64,000 bases of DNA from Myoxocephalus aenaeus (GCA_038501785.1 JBAMJR010000002.1:62001-126000); one strand, 5' to 3'. Counted from the first letter of the stretch, positions 1-12,522 are shown. A program made the numbers and translations. Notes: generated by a model not told the origin, from the sequence alone.

Positions 1-205
1 TCAGTTTATTTTGTATAACCCAAAATCACAAATTACAAATTATCCTCAGAGGGTTTACAATCTGTACACATACGACATCCCCTGTCCCAGGACCTCACAT
101 CGGATCAGGAAAAACTCACCAAAAACCTTTCACGAGATAAAAAGGGAAGAAACCTGAGGGATGAACAGAAGTGCAATATGTCATGTGTACAGAGTGAACA
201 ACATG
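1..205 (-). repeat. L2-type LINE 3' tail, short copy
   Basis: Read on the - strand, this matches the 3' end of the L2 element at 27.4-30.2 kb: a run ending in gatgtgaggtcccgg, tgtacagattgtaaagccctc and a tail like tatacaaaataaactga. Further copies are at 8937-9163 (+) and 14188-14368 (-). This copy and the one at 8937 also share an upstream stretch (ctgtacacatgacat) that the longer L2 lacks, so they may be a subfamily or a SINE using the L2 tail. It may continue left of the window. Confidence 0.75.
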
Positions 206-312
206 GTGTGGTAGTGTCCTAATGCATGACCTACACTTAACTTCCCAACCTTTAGAACTTGTTGTTGCCGCAGATGGGACCCTCTAACTAATATATATAT
301 ATATATATATAT

Positions 313-532
313 TAGTGCTGTCATATTAGCGCGTTATTAACGGCGTTAACGCAAACCAATTTTAACGCCATCAATTTTATTAACGGCGTTAAAATTGGGT
401 GGCTACTGCGTGTAGGCCTGTTAACGTTGTGGAGGACGAGGGTCTAGCTGATATAATACACATCGCATCCAACGACAGGAATTACGAATTGCCTTCGAGA
501 GCCTGACTGCTATATTCACAGCGCGCTCTCTC

Positions 533-563
<31 letters not shown>

Positions 564-921
564 AGCCCTTGTTTACCTGAAATGTGCACTTTATAATTTT
601 ATTTTGTAAACCCTTGTTTACCTGAAATGTGCACTTTATAATTTTATTTTGTAAACCCTTGTTTACCTGAAATGTGCACTTTATCATTTTATTTTGTAAA
701 CCCTTGTTTACCTGAAATGTGCACTTTATCATTTTATTTTGTACCGCCCTGTTTGGCAGTTGTTTTTCAATAAAATAAAACATTTGCATAAAGCAAGCCA
801 ATCCACTTTTTCATGTTGATAAGAGCATTAAAAAAAAATAATAAAAAATGCGATTAATCGCGAGTTAACTATGACATAAATGCGATTAATCGCGATTAAA
901 TATTTTAATCGTTTGACAGCA

Positions 922-924
<3 letters not shown>
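313..924. mobile_element. Non-autonomous hAT-like element in an (AT)n tract
   Basis: The ends are inverted: tagtgctgtca at 313 and tgacagcacta ending at 924. They fit the hAT terminal pattern (TAGNG). The subterminal regions are rich in gcgattaatcgc and ttaacggcgtt motifs. Both flanks are (AT)n, so any 8-bp target duplication cannot be told from the microsatellite. Inside are a (CT)n run (about 520-563) and a 45-bp tandem repeat. No transposase coding is visible. The hAT assignment rests on the termini and on similarity to the 17164-18037 element, whose target duplication is clear. Confidence 0.65.
566..742. repeat. Four tandem copies of a 45-bp unit
   Basis: The unit begins cccttgtttacctgaaatg and ends ttttgtaaa. 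Copies start at 566, 611, 656 and 701 and are almost identical; copies 1-2 read ttataatttt where copies 3-4 read ttatcatttt. Because 45 is divisible by three, the - strand shows an open frame with a 15-residue peptide repeat. That is a by-product of the repeat and not evidence of a gene. The array lies inside the hAT-like element. Confidence 0.9.

Positions 925-979
<55 letters not shown>
925..979. repeat. (AT)n microsatellite
   Basis: Pure alternating AT directly beside the right end of the hAT-like element. A shorter (TA)n lies at its left end (about 288-312), so the element inserted into, or seeded, a TA repeat. Confidence 0.9.
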
Positions 980-983
<4 letters not shown>

Positions 984-2331
984 ATCGTGTAAATAAATCC
1001 TAGTTTCTGTATACCGGTAGTTATTTTAAAGGCTCTCTCCAGTATCTTAGAAATAGAAGACAAAAAAGGGCCTTTTACAAATAACTCATGGGGTCATGAG
1101 AAATATGCAACCTTTGTCAATCAATCATGACTGAAATGTTGTTTTAGTTCTTACCTTACAAAAAGTAAATTATTGAATATTTTCACTGGGGACATTTCAA
1201 ATATGCATACTAGCATAAAATATGGTCTTCCGTGAAAAATATTGGTCTTGACTTCATTGTACTGAAAATACATTTGTGTGTGTGTGTGTGTGTGTGTGGC
1301 CACCAGTTGATCTGACAGGACACTCTCCTGCTGTAATGCCTCATGCATAATGGATTTGCTGGATGGCTTCGAAGACATGCACAGCTGTGTAACGTACATG
1401 CATGTTAACCACTGAGTGTACCACAATCTGTTTGCCATTCACAAGGGCTAAGAGCAGTGTGTGTGAGTTTACAGGTATGCTTGTGCAATTTGATTCTACA
1501 TTTGGTTTGTTGGAATGCATGTTACTGCATTCCACTGACACTGTTGGTTTGGACTGAAGCTCCTAATTGCAAACTTGTACATTCTATTTCCTCACGCAAG
1601 CGGGAATCTAGCACTACAATTCTATTTCACCAGGTTCCAATCATGCTAACCAATTTGCCCTATATGGGGCGGGTACCCCTTTATTGTCGGGGTTCAGACC
1701 TTCGGAGTAATATTGTCTATATTGAAAAATATAGTATTGCAATATACCAGTTTAAACAGCCAAGCCTTAGCTATAAGACTAAGCAATCCATTTATACATG
1801 CTCCAAACACACAACTAAACCACCAAAGTCAAACAAAACCAACTATATGCATTTAAATGTCCAAATGAGTCCAGAAATGACCAACTATACGAGACATTTT
1901 CAGCTCCCACTTCCACTAGCAGTTAGTTGCAGGCTAACGGAGACCGACGGGGTAACCCTCACAGCCTACGGAATCAAACGCTACCTTTCAATCTCTTCTC
2001 AGACAAAGCATCAGTATAAAGTCCTCCAGACAAAGCAATTTTTTCCCAGCGACTGTACATACAAATTGCTTACTTTATGAAGTATTCTAGGTTACGCTAC
2101 CTCTGTACACGTAAACAGAGAAGAGCTCGCTATCCAGCTCTGTGACGTGTCCGCAGGAGGTGTCGAGTTACACACTCCTCGTGGGGTCGCTTCTACTGCT
2201 GCCCTATCCAAATCAATCAGTCAGTAAATTTGGAGACTTGAAGATTCTGAGTGAGTAAAAGTGCTGTCAATCTCATTTATAGAACGCTCCAATAGGCTCT
2301 CGCGATTAATAGGCTACTATTAATAGTCTTA
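980..2331. other. Intron or upstream stretch, no gene seen
   Basis: It holds a (GT)n run at about 1275-1298 and otherwise AT-rich sequence. A 207-codon open frame at 1457-2080 (+) has no recognisable domain and low-complexity composition, and I do not call it. The motif gtcaatcaatcatga near 1117-1131 contains overlapping PBX/HOX-type TGATTGA cores on the - strand, which is common by chance. Confidence 0.5.
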
Positions 2332-2692
2332 GGCTGTGTTCACACCAAACGCGACGCAAATTATTTGCGCGAGTAGATTACATGCAAAGTCAATGCACAG
2401 ACGCGACAATCTGTGAAAATTCACCGAGCTGTGTGCGGCTACGGATGGTGTTATGAACCCAAACACGAGGGCGTTTGAAGTTCCAACGTTTTTGGGACTT
2501 CCACAACAAGTATAAAGCAGAACTAGTGGTTATTTCTTCCATAGTCGATAGCGGAAAAGTTAACTCTTTTTCACGGAGAGAAGCGACGGCGATAAGCCAC
2601 GCCCCCTTTGTCACGGCGAGATTTTTCGCGTTTGGTGTGAACACCCTCGTTTCTGAAGCAGTAAACGCGCCGTGTTTGGTGTGAACACAGCA
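2332..2692 (-). mobile_element. PIF/Harbinger deletion derivative with coding remnant
   Basis: Inverted termini (ggctgtgttcacaccaaacg on the left, its near-complement tttggtgtgaacacagca on the right) are flanked by TTA at 2329-2331 and 2693-2695, the 3-bp target expected of PIF/Harbinger. On the - strand an open frame at 2390-2644 ends in a segment with WVHNTIRSRTQLGEF. This resembles the N-terminal WVHPI...R..GEFH block of HARBI1-like transposases. The catalytic DDE domain is absent, so this is a non-autonomous derivative that kept a piece of transposase. The termini and target are direct observations; the family name is inference from motif memory. Confidence 0.75.
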
Positions 2693-2695
2693 TTA

Positions 2696-4545
2696 GACTC
2701 AAATCTGAATTTGGACGAAGAAGATAGGATGAAAGTAGGGTAGAATTATGATCCATAAGACAATATTTTATGTGATTTGAGGGCACAAAAGCATTATTTG
2801 GGTTTATTTACTGTATGTTACTGCTTTATGCGGATGTATGGAACACCATTAGTCATATACAAGTGAAACAAATAGAGTGTTACATGAGAAAATGTAAATA
2901 TCAAACTTTGTAGAGAGACTGTTAACATATTGTCCTATGATATAGTAGATGTTTAAAGCTTTCAGCTGCGTCATTCTAAAGAGATATCGATCCTGAAAGT
3001 ATTCTCTTTTTTTCTTTTTTTCTTAATTTTCCGTCTTGATTAAACTTTAACCAGTAACACATATACTGCTATATACACATAGTAAGTAATATCACAAGGG
3101 CTTCTGTATTATAGCACTTTAAATTATTCAAATAGCCCTTGTGGTTGAGGAGAAAAACAAGTTTTAGTATGGGTATGAAAACCTTCTCAATTTTCGCAAA
3201 AACACGGGTGGATTTTAACTTCTTTTCAAGTTTTATTGAGAGTGTCATTTTCCTTTAGAACATTCTACATTTATAGGAAATGGCACTGTCAACATATGTA
3301 TAACGAATCACCAACAAAACAACATTAACCTGTCTAATTTAGAGATGGGTGTCGGAGCGTGAAAGTTAGAACCAAAATGTTGCTGAAAAGTTATACATGT
3401 CATGTAGTTCTACATATCCACAGTCAGTCGCAGACAGTCTAAATCCGACATAAAGGAATACCTCACCCCCAAAACGATCACCTGCATATCAATTACTCAC
3501 CTGTGTTACCTTGAGTACTTGAAGACAAGTGATAAATACTGATAAATACTATACGTTAATTTAAACTCAAACATGCATCTGCAGGAAATTGGCTTCTTCG
3601 TTATTGAAATAGCCAAGATGGCAGATTATTAATGGTTTAATAATGCCCAGTTTGACCTGATGTTGCTTAAACAAACTTCCTTCATTCCCAATAAGAAAAA
3701 CATAAAGCTTGTGTACATTTTGATAACTGTCTTTATCCTATATTTGCTGCTAGAGGTCATTTGGTGTAGGAATTGAACCAGTATTTACAGTGAGTCCTCT
3801 GGATATTAGTGAGAGGAAAAGAGCAAATATAAGGTAAACATAAATAATTCTCTTTATCTATTTATGATTCTCAGTCTTGGCTGTACACACTCCTTTCCGG
3901 TTAATTGGGTTTTAACAGATGGGGGCGGGGGGGGGGGGGGGGGGGGGAATGAGACCTTCATTAGCTTGATAAACGTAGAAACACATGGTGCCCTTTGAGT
4001 AGCTGTGTGTACTCAGGAGTTGTAATTATTGGGTGGCTGGATAAGAAAAGAGGGGCCGTCATTGAGAGGGCTCGTTCACACTGCGCCATTGTCCCCGCTC
4101 TTCTTGTTGTCATCTGCTGAGCTCTTCATCGGATCACCATCCGGCAAACAGCTGACGCAGAGAGGCTGAAGAGGGAGCTCTGCTGTTTGGTTTGGCCTTA
4201 TGGTCGTCTGAGTGGCCAGGACAATCTGCCCAATAAATACAGAACAGAAGTCACAGAAGCAGCCAGGACACAGGAGGGTCCACATGCTGAAGGGTTACTC
4301 TTGCTGCTCCTCTTTCTGACACTATATTTAAACCTCCCTCTTGGTCAGGATGGTAATGTTTTTCTAGTCACATATTTTTTACAACTTGGTTGCCGCTGTC
4401 TTTGTATCTTTGGGAAACTGCATAATGGACTTCATACTGGACCTACCGGACCTTGCTCATCCAGTTTTTGCTCTCTTCTCTCTTCTTCTCCTCTGTTTCC
4501 TTATCTCCTGTCCCCTGGTGTGCGGACCTCTCCCTGACCTCCCAG
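2696..4545. other. Intron sequence upstream of MEIS exon
   Basis: No coding exon is recognised; in particular I do not see the exon that should precede 4546 (the stretch following the MEIS domain in the family). A poly-G tract with one C lies at about 3921-3947. Just before 4546 there is a long pyrimidine tract, suitable as the acceptor tract. Confidence 0.5.
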
Positions 4546-4660
4546 AACCCAGCATCCTGGAGAGACATGGATGACGCCCACTCCACGCCTTCTGTGGGCA
4601 CCCCGGGACCATCCAGTGGGGGACACGTCTCTCATAGTGGCGATAACACCAGTGAACTCG
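4546..4660 (+). CDS. MEIS2-like homeobox gene, linker exon
   Basis: First MEIS exon in the window. It begins in phase 0 after acceptor ...ctgacctcccag and reads NPASWRDMDDAHSTP, then GTPGPSSGGHVSHSGDN, TSEL and a split G codon before donor gtaaga. The GTPGPSSGGH..SGDN.SE block is the signature linker between the MEIS/PKNOX N-terminal domain (which binds PBX) and the homeodomain in MEIS1/2. The protein is a nuclear TALE transcription factor acting with PBX and HOX proteins. Upstream exons with the start codon and MEIS domain are outside the window, so the gene is partial here. The neighbouring NPASWRD residues favour MEIS2 over MEIS1. Which teleost paralogue (2a or 2b) cannot be decided by eye. 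Confidence 0.95.
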
Positions 4661-7345
4661 GTAAGAGCACTCGCAGGCCTCCTGCGTTCTCTTTCACATC
4701 AAAGCGCTGACTTTTTTGTGACCTCTTCCTGAGGCGTAGGGACTCAGCAGTCCCCAATGGTAACTCGGGCGAAGTTAAAACAGATAAATGTAAGTTAAGT
4801 GAGGACTAACCATAACCCTAATATTTATCAATCTGCCATTGTGAAGAGTTTCCAACAAATGTATTCCTGTATGAGTAACATTTGCCAAAAAGTTTTCAGC
4901 TGCTTCAGGAAATTACAGAGCATTTAGTTTTTTTAAATGAAACTATATATTTGTGAGCCAGTTTATACATAGATTTATATCTTCAGGATGAACCAATAGG
5001 CGGCGGAGTGCTACGACACAGAAGGAAAGTCAGAATTGAGAGACAGACTGTAGCTGTTATTGAGGATGATGAGGTCATGGGAAGGTATGGGAGGTATGAG
5101 AATTTGAGAGTTTTAGTAACCCGGGGGTGTTCTATATAGAAATAAAATGCACACGGTGCATACTTTTCAATTATTTTAGATTCAGTAATTTACAATTGAA
5201 CTTTTTACATAAAATAAATCATGAAAAGATTAAGGATTCACTACTTCCACACCAGGATGCAGTCTCACTCCCTACGAATCACTTGTTCAGTGATCCTACG
5301 CCGCAAACTATAACACTGTGGATTCCCATCTCACATTAGTTTTGTCAGAGTTGTCAGTGTTTGCTCATTCCACATTTTAATATCACACTTCCATCGTAAG
5401 TTTATGTAGTTTTGGGTTTTACTTGGTTTGTTAGGTCAAATAACTACCTTTGTTACCTGCCGCTAAGTTTAGATGTTACGTAACAAAACTACGGTAAACT
5501 AAGTCAACGTTGACTTGGTTTCACTTGGGGCATGACCAGCCGTCTACTGGGTTTTATTTTTATTTGCCTCGTTGCGTCAGGTAGAAACTGTATCGAGCCC
5601 TTTGCAATGTTAAATTCTATCCACTGAAAATACCGTTTGATTTAAGACATTTTTTTCTAAAATTCTGGCAAGAGCTTTGATTACGTGACAAGCACACAAC
5701 AACAATTATGGTGGTAGTTAATAGTGAACAAATTACAAGATACAATGTACGTAGATGTGAAAACATTTGACTTTGACTTGGTAAGAACAACATTAAAAGG
5801 GCAATTCATGTTGAGTTTCCCATTTAACTGTGGCTCCCTCACTTTCACAGTTGTGTAGATGCTCAGTTAAAGGTCAATTAACGCTGATGGAGAGTTTTTC
5901 TGAGTTTACTGTCGTTGTCGGCTGTTATTGTCTGCTGTCTCCCTCTGATGCCATCCTTTCTTGTGTCACCCTGGTGTTCCTGCATTTAATGGGATTTTTG
6001 ATGTGCTAATTGGAGGCTATAAGGGTTTTATGGCTTGTTTTTGTTTTTCTCCCCTTTGGGCGCAGTAAAAATAGAATGGACTAAGCAACTTTCCACCCTC
6101 TGCCCATCAGACATCAGGGAGCAGAGCATTGCCAAGAACAATAAGAGGATGCTTTGTAAGACAAGATAAACTAAAAAAATTAAGAGAAAATTAGGACTCT
6201 TGAAAGTAATATTAGTTTCACCTAAAATGCATGAGAGTGTGACATAATTGTTTGGGAAAATCTTTATTCAAGCATTCAGTATCCAGAATTGTATATTGAG
6301 TTGTAAATAGCTTCTTCCCTTTTTAAACAACAGCGGGGGGAAACCCAAGGTCCATGCCCTTTTGACCTGGGAGAGAATGCATCGGGGATGGGAGTGCAGA
6401 ATGCCCCCTGAAGGGATGTAAGGACAGAGTACTTTATATATGAGGAACAAAGGAAAAGAAGAAGGGAAAATGATCAGAGTGGTTGCTGCTGCAGGATGTG
6501 CTGCATGCTACCTGCTGCTTCTCCCCAGGCTTCTCTGCCTTGTTTCCAGTCTATTCTCATGCCAGGGAAGAGTCAAACACACAACCTGAAAGTAGAGAAA
6601 GGACAGCTAGCGGTATATCATGTTAATCTCATTTGGAGCAGGTAGATGGCCTACAGGTTTATAATTAGTTCAGTACTTGGAAAGAACACTCACCTTGTTC
6701 ATGAGGTACACTGATGAGAGTGTGAACGCAGGCAAAGCCAATTATCTTTTATTCAGTTCATCTTAAAGTCTCCTTAATATTATGTTAATGTTCAATTATT
6801 CTGCATTAGTGGTTATAGACTAATGAAAGGCTTGATGGTTGAGCTATCCAACGGCTGCCAAATTTGTGTCCCTTCTCAGTCCAGCAGTCCGTTTTGCATA
6901 TTTTTGGACCAATGCACTGACTACCAAATTTAAGTAATCCAAAAAGCTTCCCCCCTCCTATTTTAACATTAGGATGGTTCAACTTAAAGAAGTATCACAA
7001 TTGAGCAGCGAGTAAATTTGGAGGTGATACTTGACACTACAAGCCTGTCTACCACAATAAAGCGTACCAATTTCCCTTGCCAAAACATTGTGGTGGAACC
7101 ATAATTGATCCCTGTATTATGCTCACCGGCGAAGTTTTTCCCAACTCAGGAAATGACATTCTTGGTGTGGTGGTCGAGGAGGATGTTTTGCCATACTAAG
7201 CTCAAGACTTTGTCTTTGGAAACCAGGGTTTACGTGCTGTCCACAGGCTTAGGCACCTAAAACACTTAAACACAATATTTAAAACGGTCAACGTGTTCTA
7301 TCTGTTGTCTTGTTGAGCAAAATAAGAGAATATATTTAGTATTTA
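4661..7345. other. Intron, no gene seen
   Basis: First part of the 7.9-kb intron between MEIS exons 4546-4660 and 12523-12662. It is mostly unique, AT-rich sequence. The stretch about 5,880-6,170, with runs such as atttaatgggatttttgatg and gctaattggaggctataagg, has the look of a conserved non-coding block, but that is only an impression. No open frame has a recognised domain. Confidence 0.5.
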
Positions 7346-7556
7346 GACAGACAACCATTCACACTCACATTCACGACTACGGCCAATTTAGAGTCCTAAG
7401 CTACATGTTTTTGGACTGTGGGAGGAAGCCGGAGAACCCGGAGGGAACCCACGTTGCCACGGGGGGGACATGCAAACACCATACAGAAGGACCGTCCCGG
7501 AACAGGGATCGAATACGGGCCCCTCTTGCTGTGAGGTGACAGAGGTAGCCACTACA
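7346..7556 (-). repeat. Dispersed teleost repeat, copy 1
   Basis: It contains acaaccattcacactcacattc, ggccaatttagagtc, and ggactgtgggaggaagccgg followed by acccggagggaaccca. The reverse complement matches the repeat at 31283-31535 over its first half. I know this as a very common fish interspersed repeat, but I cannot assign its family with certainty. Confidence 0.75.
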
Positions 7557-8936
7557 CACTTCACACAACAGCATGTAGCAGTCAGCTAACTTAACCATCA
7601 TTAGCTCCACCTGGACACAGGCGCCGTGTGAGCCCGGAACTCTGATGTGCGATGACGTAGGACATCGCTTTTATCTTAGATTACACCACAGGTTTACAGT
7701 CCCAGGTAGAAGATGTGAGAAAGACAGATAAATATGAGTAGATTACAAAAACAAGAAGACGAAAAGGCCAGAATAAATGTTCCTCCTGAATAAGAGGAAC
7801 AGCGCACTATAGTGCATTTACATAGTAAAGCTACAATTATATATCTGCAGTATCAAAGGTTATGGACTTAAGTGGGTCGGTCTGAGGCATGGGTGTGCCC
7901 CAAGTACAAACGCTGAGTCCTACCCCTTTCTGACTGTCCACTAAAGGAAAATGAGTCCAGTCCTGCCGCAGTGGGATGTCACTAATGATTCCGTAGTCTG
8001 ATGAACCTTTTAAAATCCACTGTCATTTGGGAACACTAAAGTGGTGATGATGTGGTTTCCAACCCTAGCTAACCACAGGTAGATGATCCATGCAATGTGG
8101 CTGGTGGTTTGGGTCATGGCTGCCTCCTCCTCTGGAAGCTCTGAGGTTTTGTTTGTTGCCTTGTAAGCTGTGTGATATGTAGAGAGGGCTCTCCTGGATA
8201 GCTCAACCCCCCGGGTGACTGCTGTTGACCACAGGGAAAGGGTCTGAGCTCTCCAAGGAATGTTTGAAAGGGGGAGGACAATAAGGAGGCTTGACATGTC
8301 CATCACAAAGACCCAAATAAAACAAAAGGCAGTGGGAGTGACTCAAAAATACACACACAACACTAGTGTTGAGAAATGGAATGTGAAGAACAGGATGTGT
8401 TGCATCTTTTTGTCACATCCAGAGCCTGGAGTCAGGAATGTGGGGAGGTGGAGGTGCTGACATGCCAATGACATCACAGCTTCACTGAGGCTGTGGCTAA
8501 TGTCCCTTTAGCGTCTCTTGTTGTGGATGTCAGAATTTATAAAAGGAGGGAAGAGTAAGAGATACATGCTGGATGTAAAGGGAAAGGAAAGGGTAAAATG
8601 ATTTACTTGAAAACAAATGAGCAACATTTGTATTTTATGTACTGATTTTTTTTTTTTTATATATTTGACTAGTTCACCTAGATTTCAAAAATGTTTATTT
8701 CCTCACTTATCCTTAGAGGCATCTATGCATTCAAATAGTTTAGGTCTTGAGATCTGTTTCCACCCTAATATAATGGAGGTGAATGGATTTCATTTTTCGC
8801 TGCTCATAGCACACAATTACATTTGAAACCTTTATATTTTATTCTGGAAATGTTGCTGTTGAATTTTGTTTAATGCTGTTTTTCATCAGAAACAACATTC
8901 TATTCACCTCCAGATTTAAGTGAGAATTCATATATT
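7557..8936. other. Intron, no gene seen
   Basis: Mostly unique sequence. Short open frames at 8010-8306 (-) and 8260-8460 (+) overlap on opposite strands and show no domain. A T-run lies at about 8647-8659. Confidence 0.45.
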
Positions 8937-9163
8937 TTTATTGCAATTCAATCATTCTGTACACATGACATCAATTGCTTCTGTCCATCCGGGGAGAGGG
9001 ATCCTCCTCTGTTGCTCTCTCGAAGGTTTTCTTCCTTTTTTCTCCGTGAATGGGTTTTTCCTGATCCGATGTGAGGTCCCGGGACAGGGATGTCTTATGT
9101 GTACAGATTGTAAAGCCCTCTGATTTGTAATTTTGGTGCTATACAAAATAAACTGAATTGAAT
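8937..9163 (+). repeat. L2-type LINE 3' tail, short copy
   Basis: Same tail as 1-205 and 30,000-30,200, here on the + strand: tttttcctgatccgatgtga, then tcccgggacagggatg, tgtacagattgtaaagccct and a terminal tacaaaataaactgaattg. The 5' end is truncated near the shared gtacacatgacat stretch. Confidence 0.8.
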
Positions 9164-12100
9164 CCTTTAAAACCAAATAAAGGATGGTTTGTAGTGGAAA
9201 AACACAGTAGGCTTTTCAGCTTTTAGCACAATATCTGGTCATACCTTGTAAATGTTCTCTGTTTACCCAAATGGTAAATATCAATATTTATGTACTCTAG
9301 TTATACTCTGGCAAGAGCCAGGTGCAAACTTAACCTTCAATGTGATAAATGACCTAATAGTGAAAGGCAAATGGTCTTATTCACTGGTTGAGGAAGCACT
9401 TCAGCATCACCAAAAGTCTTCTTTACTAAACACCAGACACCTGCTTTTGCAACTTTCCAGTGGAATACTGGCCACTGCAGGTTGAATAGTTAGATTCGAT
9501 TCGAATTTGCAGTTCAATCAGTATTAGCAAACTGCTTGGCTTTAAACTCATTTCAAAAGTTGCATTTCCCCATCAAGAGCTTATAATTGCCATGCTCAAC
9601 TTCTCACACTGAGGATTCCTCATGTCTTGGAAACCTTCCAGACTACTCCATTTAGAGCTGTGTATAACGTCTAATAAGGGGAGGAGCCCCAAGGTGTCAC
9701 TGATGATGGATCAGGCCCTGCTGAGCTCATTAGACAGGCTGCGCTGGCTTTGCATCACTGATGCAGCTGGGAGAGCTATAATCAGTTCTGCTAGCCGCTC
9801 TGCACTTTGTCTTTTGGACACGTCATCCAAAGACTACTTTACCCAGCGCTAAGAGCCCCTGAGCTACAGAGAGCAGGGACTGTGGAGGCAGCATGAGAGA
9901 AAATTAAACTAAAATTAGTAAAATATAGTTTCAAATGTCAAGAATATCCAACCCCCAGTAATCACCACATGGACAAGTATGCAGTACATATCCATTATTA
10001 CATTGACGGAAAATAAGTATTAAATAATATAATCAAGAAATATATATAATACACAGTAATGCAGTAATGGAGGAGACTGAAAGGTAAGGTATACATACAA
10101 AATGATCAGCCCTGTGGCAAAACTTTAATCTAACATTTTGTCAGCTACAATAATATTTAGGAAGAGATTTTGGAAATATCTGCTGTCTTCCCAATATCTC
10201 AATGGCTCCAAAATGTTTTGAATGCAGTAAGTAACATAATATATAAGAAAAAAAGCAATTAAGGCTGAGTTGGCTTGACCTAAATAGTATAAAGAGGTAG
10301 TCTACAGCAACAAAGGCAGAACAAAGTTGAGCGTATGTGAGCAGCAGATGCAGAAGGCGCTAGAAAGGACTCTTCATATCTTAAGGTGCTGTTTTTCTGT
10401 GTGTTTTCTTCTTAGCCCCGGGGCAATACTCCAGCCATCCCTACAGTAATGCCCACCCCTACATCTACCCCCCCCCTCACCGACCGTGCAGACACTGGCA
10501 GGAACAGTGGAGTGGGGGTGGATGGGTTGGGGTTGGGGTGAAGGGTAGGCATGGGAGACATGCACGGGTGTATGACTTTGAGACTGCACCGTCACACACT
10601 AGTTAGATTGGCTGAGTTGCCGGGGAACAGTCAGTAGCGATTAGTGTAGCAGAGGATCTGCCCTGCGGCTCTACCCTCTCCGGAGCAGAAGAAAGAGGGA
10701 TGAGGAGAGGAGGTGGACCAGGGTGGGGTGGGGGGGTGAACAGCGTGCCTTCCTCAGATATAATAAGGTCTTTCTTTCTTTTCATTTCTAAGTTTTTATG
10801 ATGCTTTTTGTTACCACATGTGAACTTTATGATCTGAAGATGAAACATAATACAGAACCACTCAAATGTGAAACTCAAGTCCTTGTTTATTATTGAGGCC
10901 GCTCTTTGATTTATGTTATCATATATTGAATGGACATGCCCTTGCCCTTAGAAATAGAGATGCACCAGTCTCATCAGTAATACAAAGTTGGTCTTGAAAA
11001 ATTATTTGGTCGTCAAATATCTTGTATATGGTGATGTTAATTTTGCTACAATACTAAAGCCTGATAATCAGAGACTGAACTGCCATTTAGTTGTGTCTTC
11101 ATTCAGTCAACTCAACAGTGTGGTCATCTTATCTTATTTCTTGATGTGAGTTGAAGGTTATTTTGTTTTATCCTTACCCATGAGGGCAAGGGTAAAACAA
11201 CATCTGGTAGAGGTTGCTAGAAACTGTTCACATTTTTCAAGATGGTCAAACAAATTTGCTGGTCTCTGTAGCAAGGTAGCTTGTGAGGTACATAGGAAGA
11301 TGACATCCCTATTGTCAAACTTTCTACCACCTAAAGGAATATTTGCCCAGATAGAAGTTACTTAAATGACAGGCTATAGGAGAGATATGGGGGACATAAC
11401 AACTCAAAGAGTAGTGGACAGAGGCAGTTTGTAGCCTCTACCCTGTCCATGACTCAGAGTTGGACACCATCCGTCAAAACTCCCACAACCCCCATAGCCC
11501 ACGACCCTAGAACACATCCTATTTAACGTCAATATTCATTAGCTGAAATATTTATTCATGAATATGGCTCATCTAGGCGTTTGATTGATGCATCTCTAAA
11601 AACAAAAAGACATGCTATGGCAAATCTTAAGAAAAGTAGGGTTCCTGTCCCGCCTCGGGGGAGGAGTCTCTCAGATACATTATTCACATGCCCTCCAGGC
11701 AAGCTTTCAAGGCTTCTCTGCCTCGAGGGCAAGAAAAATAACCACCACTGTTAAAAGTAAATCATCTCGGCTGATGCACAATTAATGGCAAAGAGAGAGA
11801 GGGGGCGGGGTGCCCCTTGTGTTACAAGATGGAGTGAGTTGGCTAGCAGGAGCGGAAATCTCAGCTTAAAGGAAGTCTCCTGCCTTGATCCACGTCAGCT
11901 TCCTGCTGAAATCAAACAATCCATAGCCGCCATGAAATCTGACACTGACGCCGTCAGTCGGGTGTGGGGGATGGGGTGAGGAGGGAGCTGGTCCATCAGT
12001 GGACATATGGGAACCCACCCTTTCACAACGCTCACATTCTACCTCAATACCCCAAATGAACTCCTTGTTTCAGACTTCAAACAGCACAAGGTTTGATGTT

Positions 12101-12522
12101 ATTGGGTTCAAACTTCTGCACATGCTAGGCTTTCGTTGTTTCCTCCTTTTATTTATAGGGAAATGATTGGTCTCATTTAAGAAGAGGTCACATATAAATA
12201 TCAGTACATAGGACTGCGTCCGACTGCATTATGAACGGTCATTATTTTATGGCAGGCGCACGACTCCCGTAGTCAATCATGTCAAGTGCGTGGCTCAGAT
12301 TGAATTAATAGCTCTTGGTTTTATTGAGCTCCCACACTGCAAACTCCTCTTCATTATCCAATGGCTGAGGAGTCAAGCAGAGGTGAGGAAGAATCTTGTG
12401 CTGCTGTTCCACAGAGGAGTGCAATCTTACTCTGTCAGCCATTTCGCAACATGTTTCCGTGAAGGCGACAGGACCGAATTAAAGCATTCTCACAACGGGA
12501 CTCTTCTTGTCTCTGATCGCAG
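9164..12522. other. Intron with possible regulatory blocks
   Basis: No exon or transposon is recognised. Several stretches look unlike the surrounding AT-rich background and free of repeats: about 9,600-9,860 (GC-balanced) and about 11,540-11,960. The second includes ttgattgatgcat with a HOX-PBX-type TGATTGAT at 11582-11589, and ggctgatgcacaattaatgg. The 10,440-10,750 stretch is purine/pyrimidine-skewed (ccccccctcac, ggggttggggtg). These are candidates for comparison with other fish and not calls. Confidence 0.45.

Noticed and set aside
562..801. Open frame with a 15-residue periodic peptide
   Set aside because: It is the translation of a 45-bp tandem DNA repeat inside a transposon derivative, with no start context or domain.
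1457..2080. 207-codon open frame on the + strand
   Set aside because: No recognisable domain and no plausible splice or promoter signals; it fits chance in an intron or repeat.
1..4545. Upstream MEIS exon with the region before NPASW
   Set aside because: Searched by eye for an acidic VIDERDG-like exon on the + strand and found none, so the upstream exons are taken to be outside the window.
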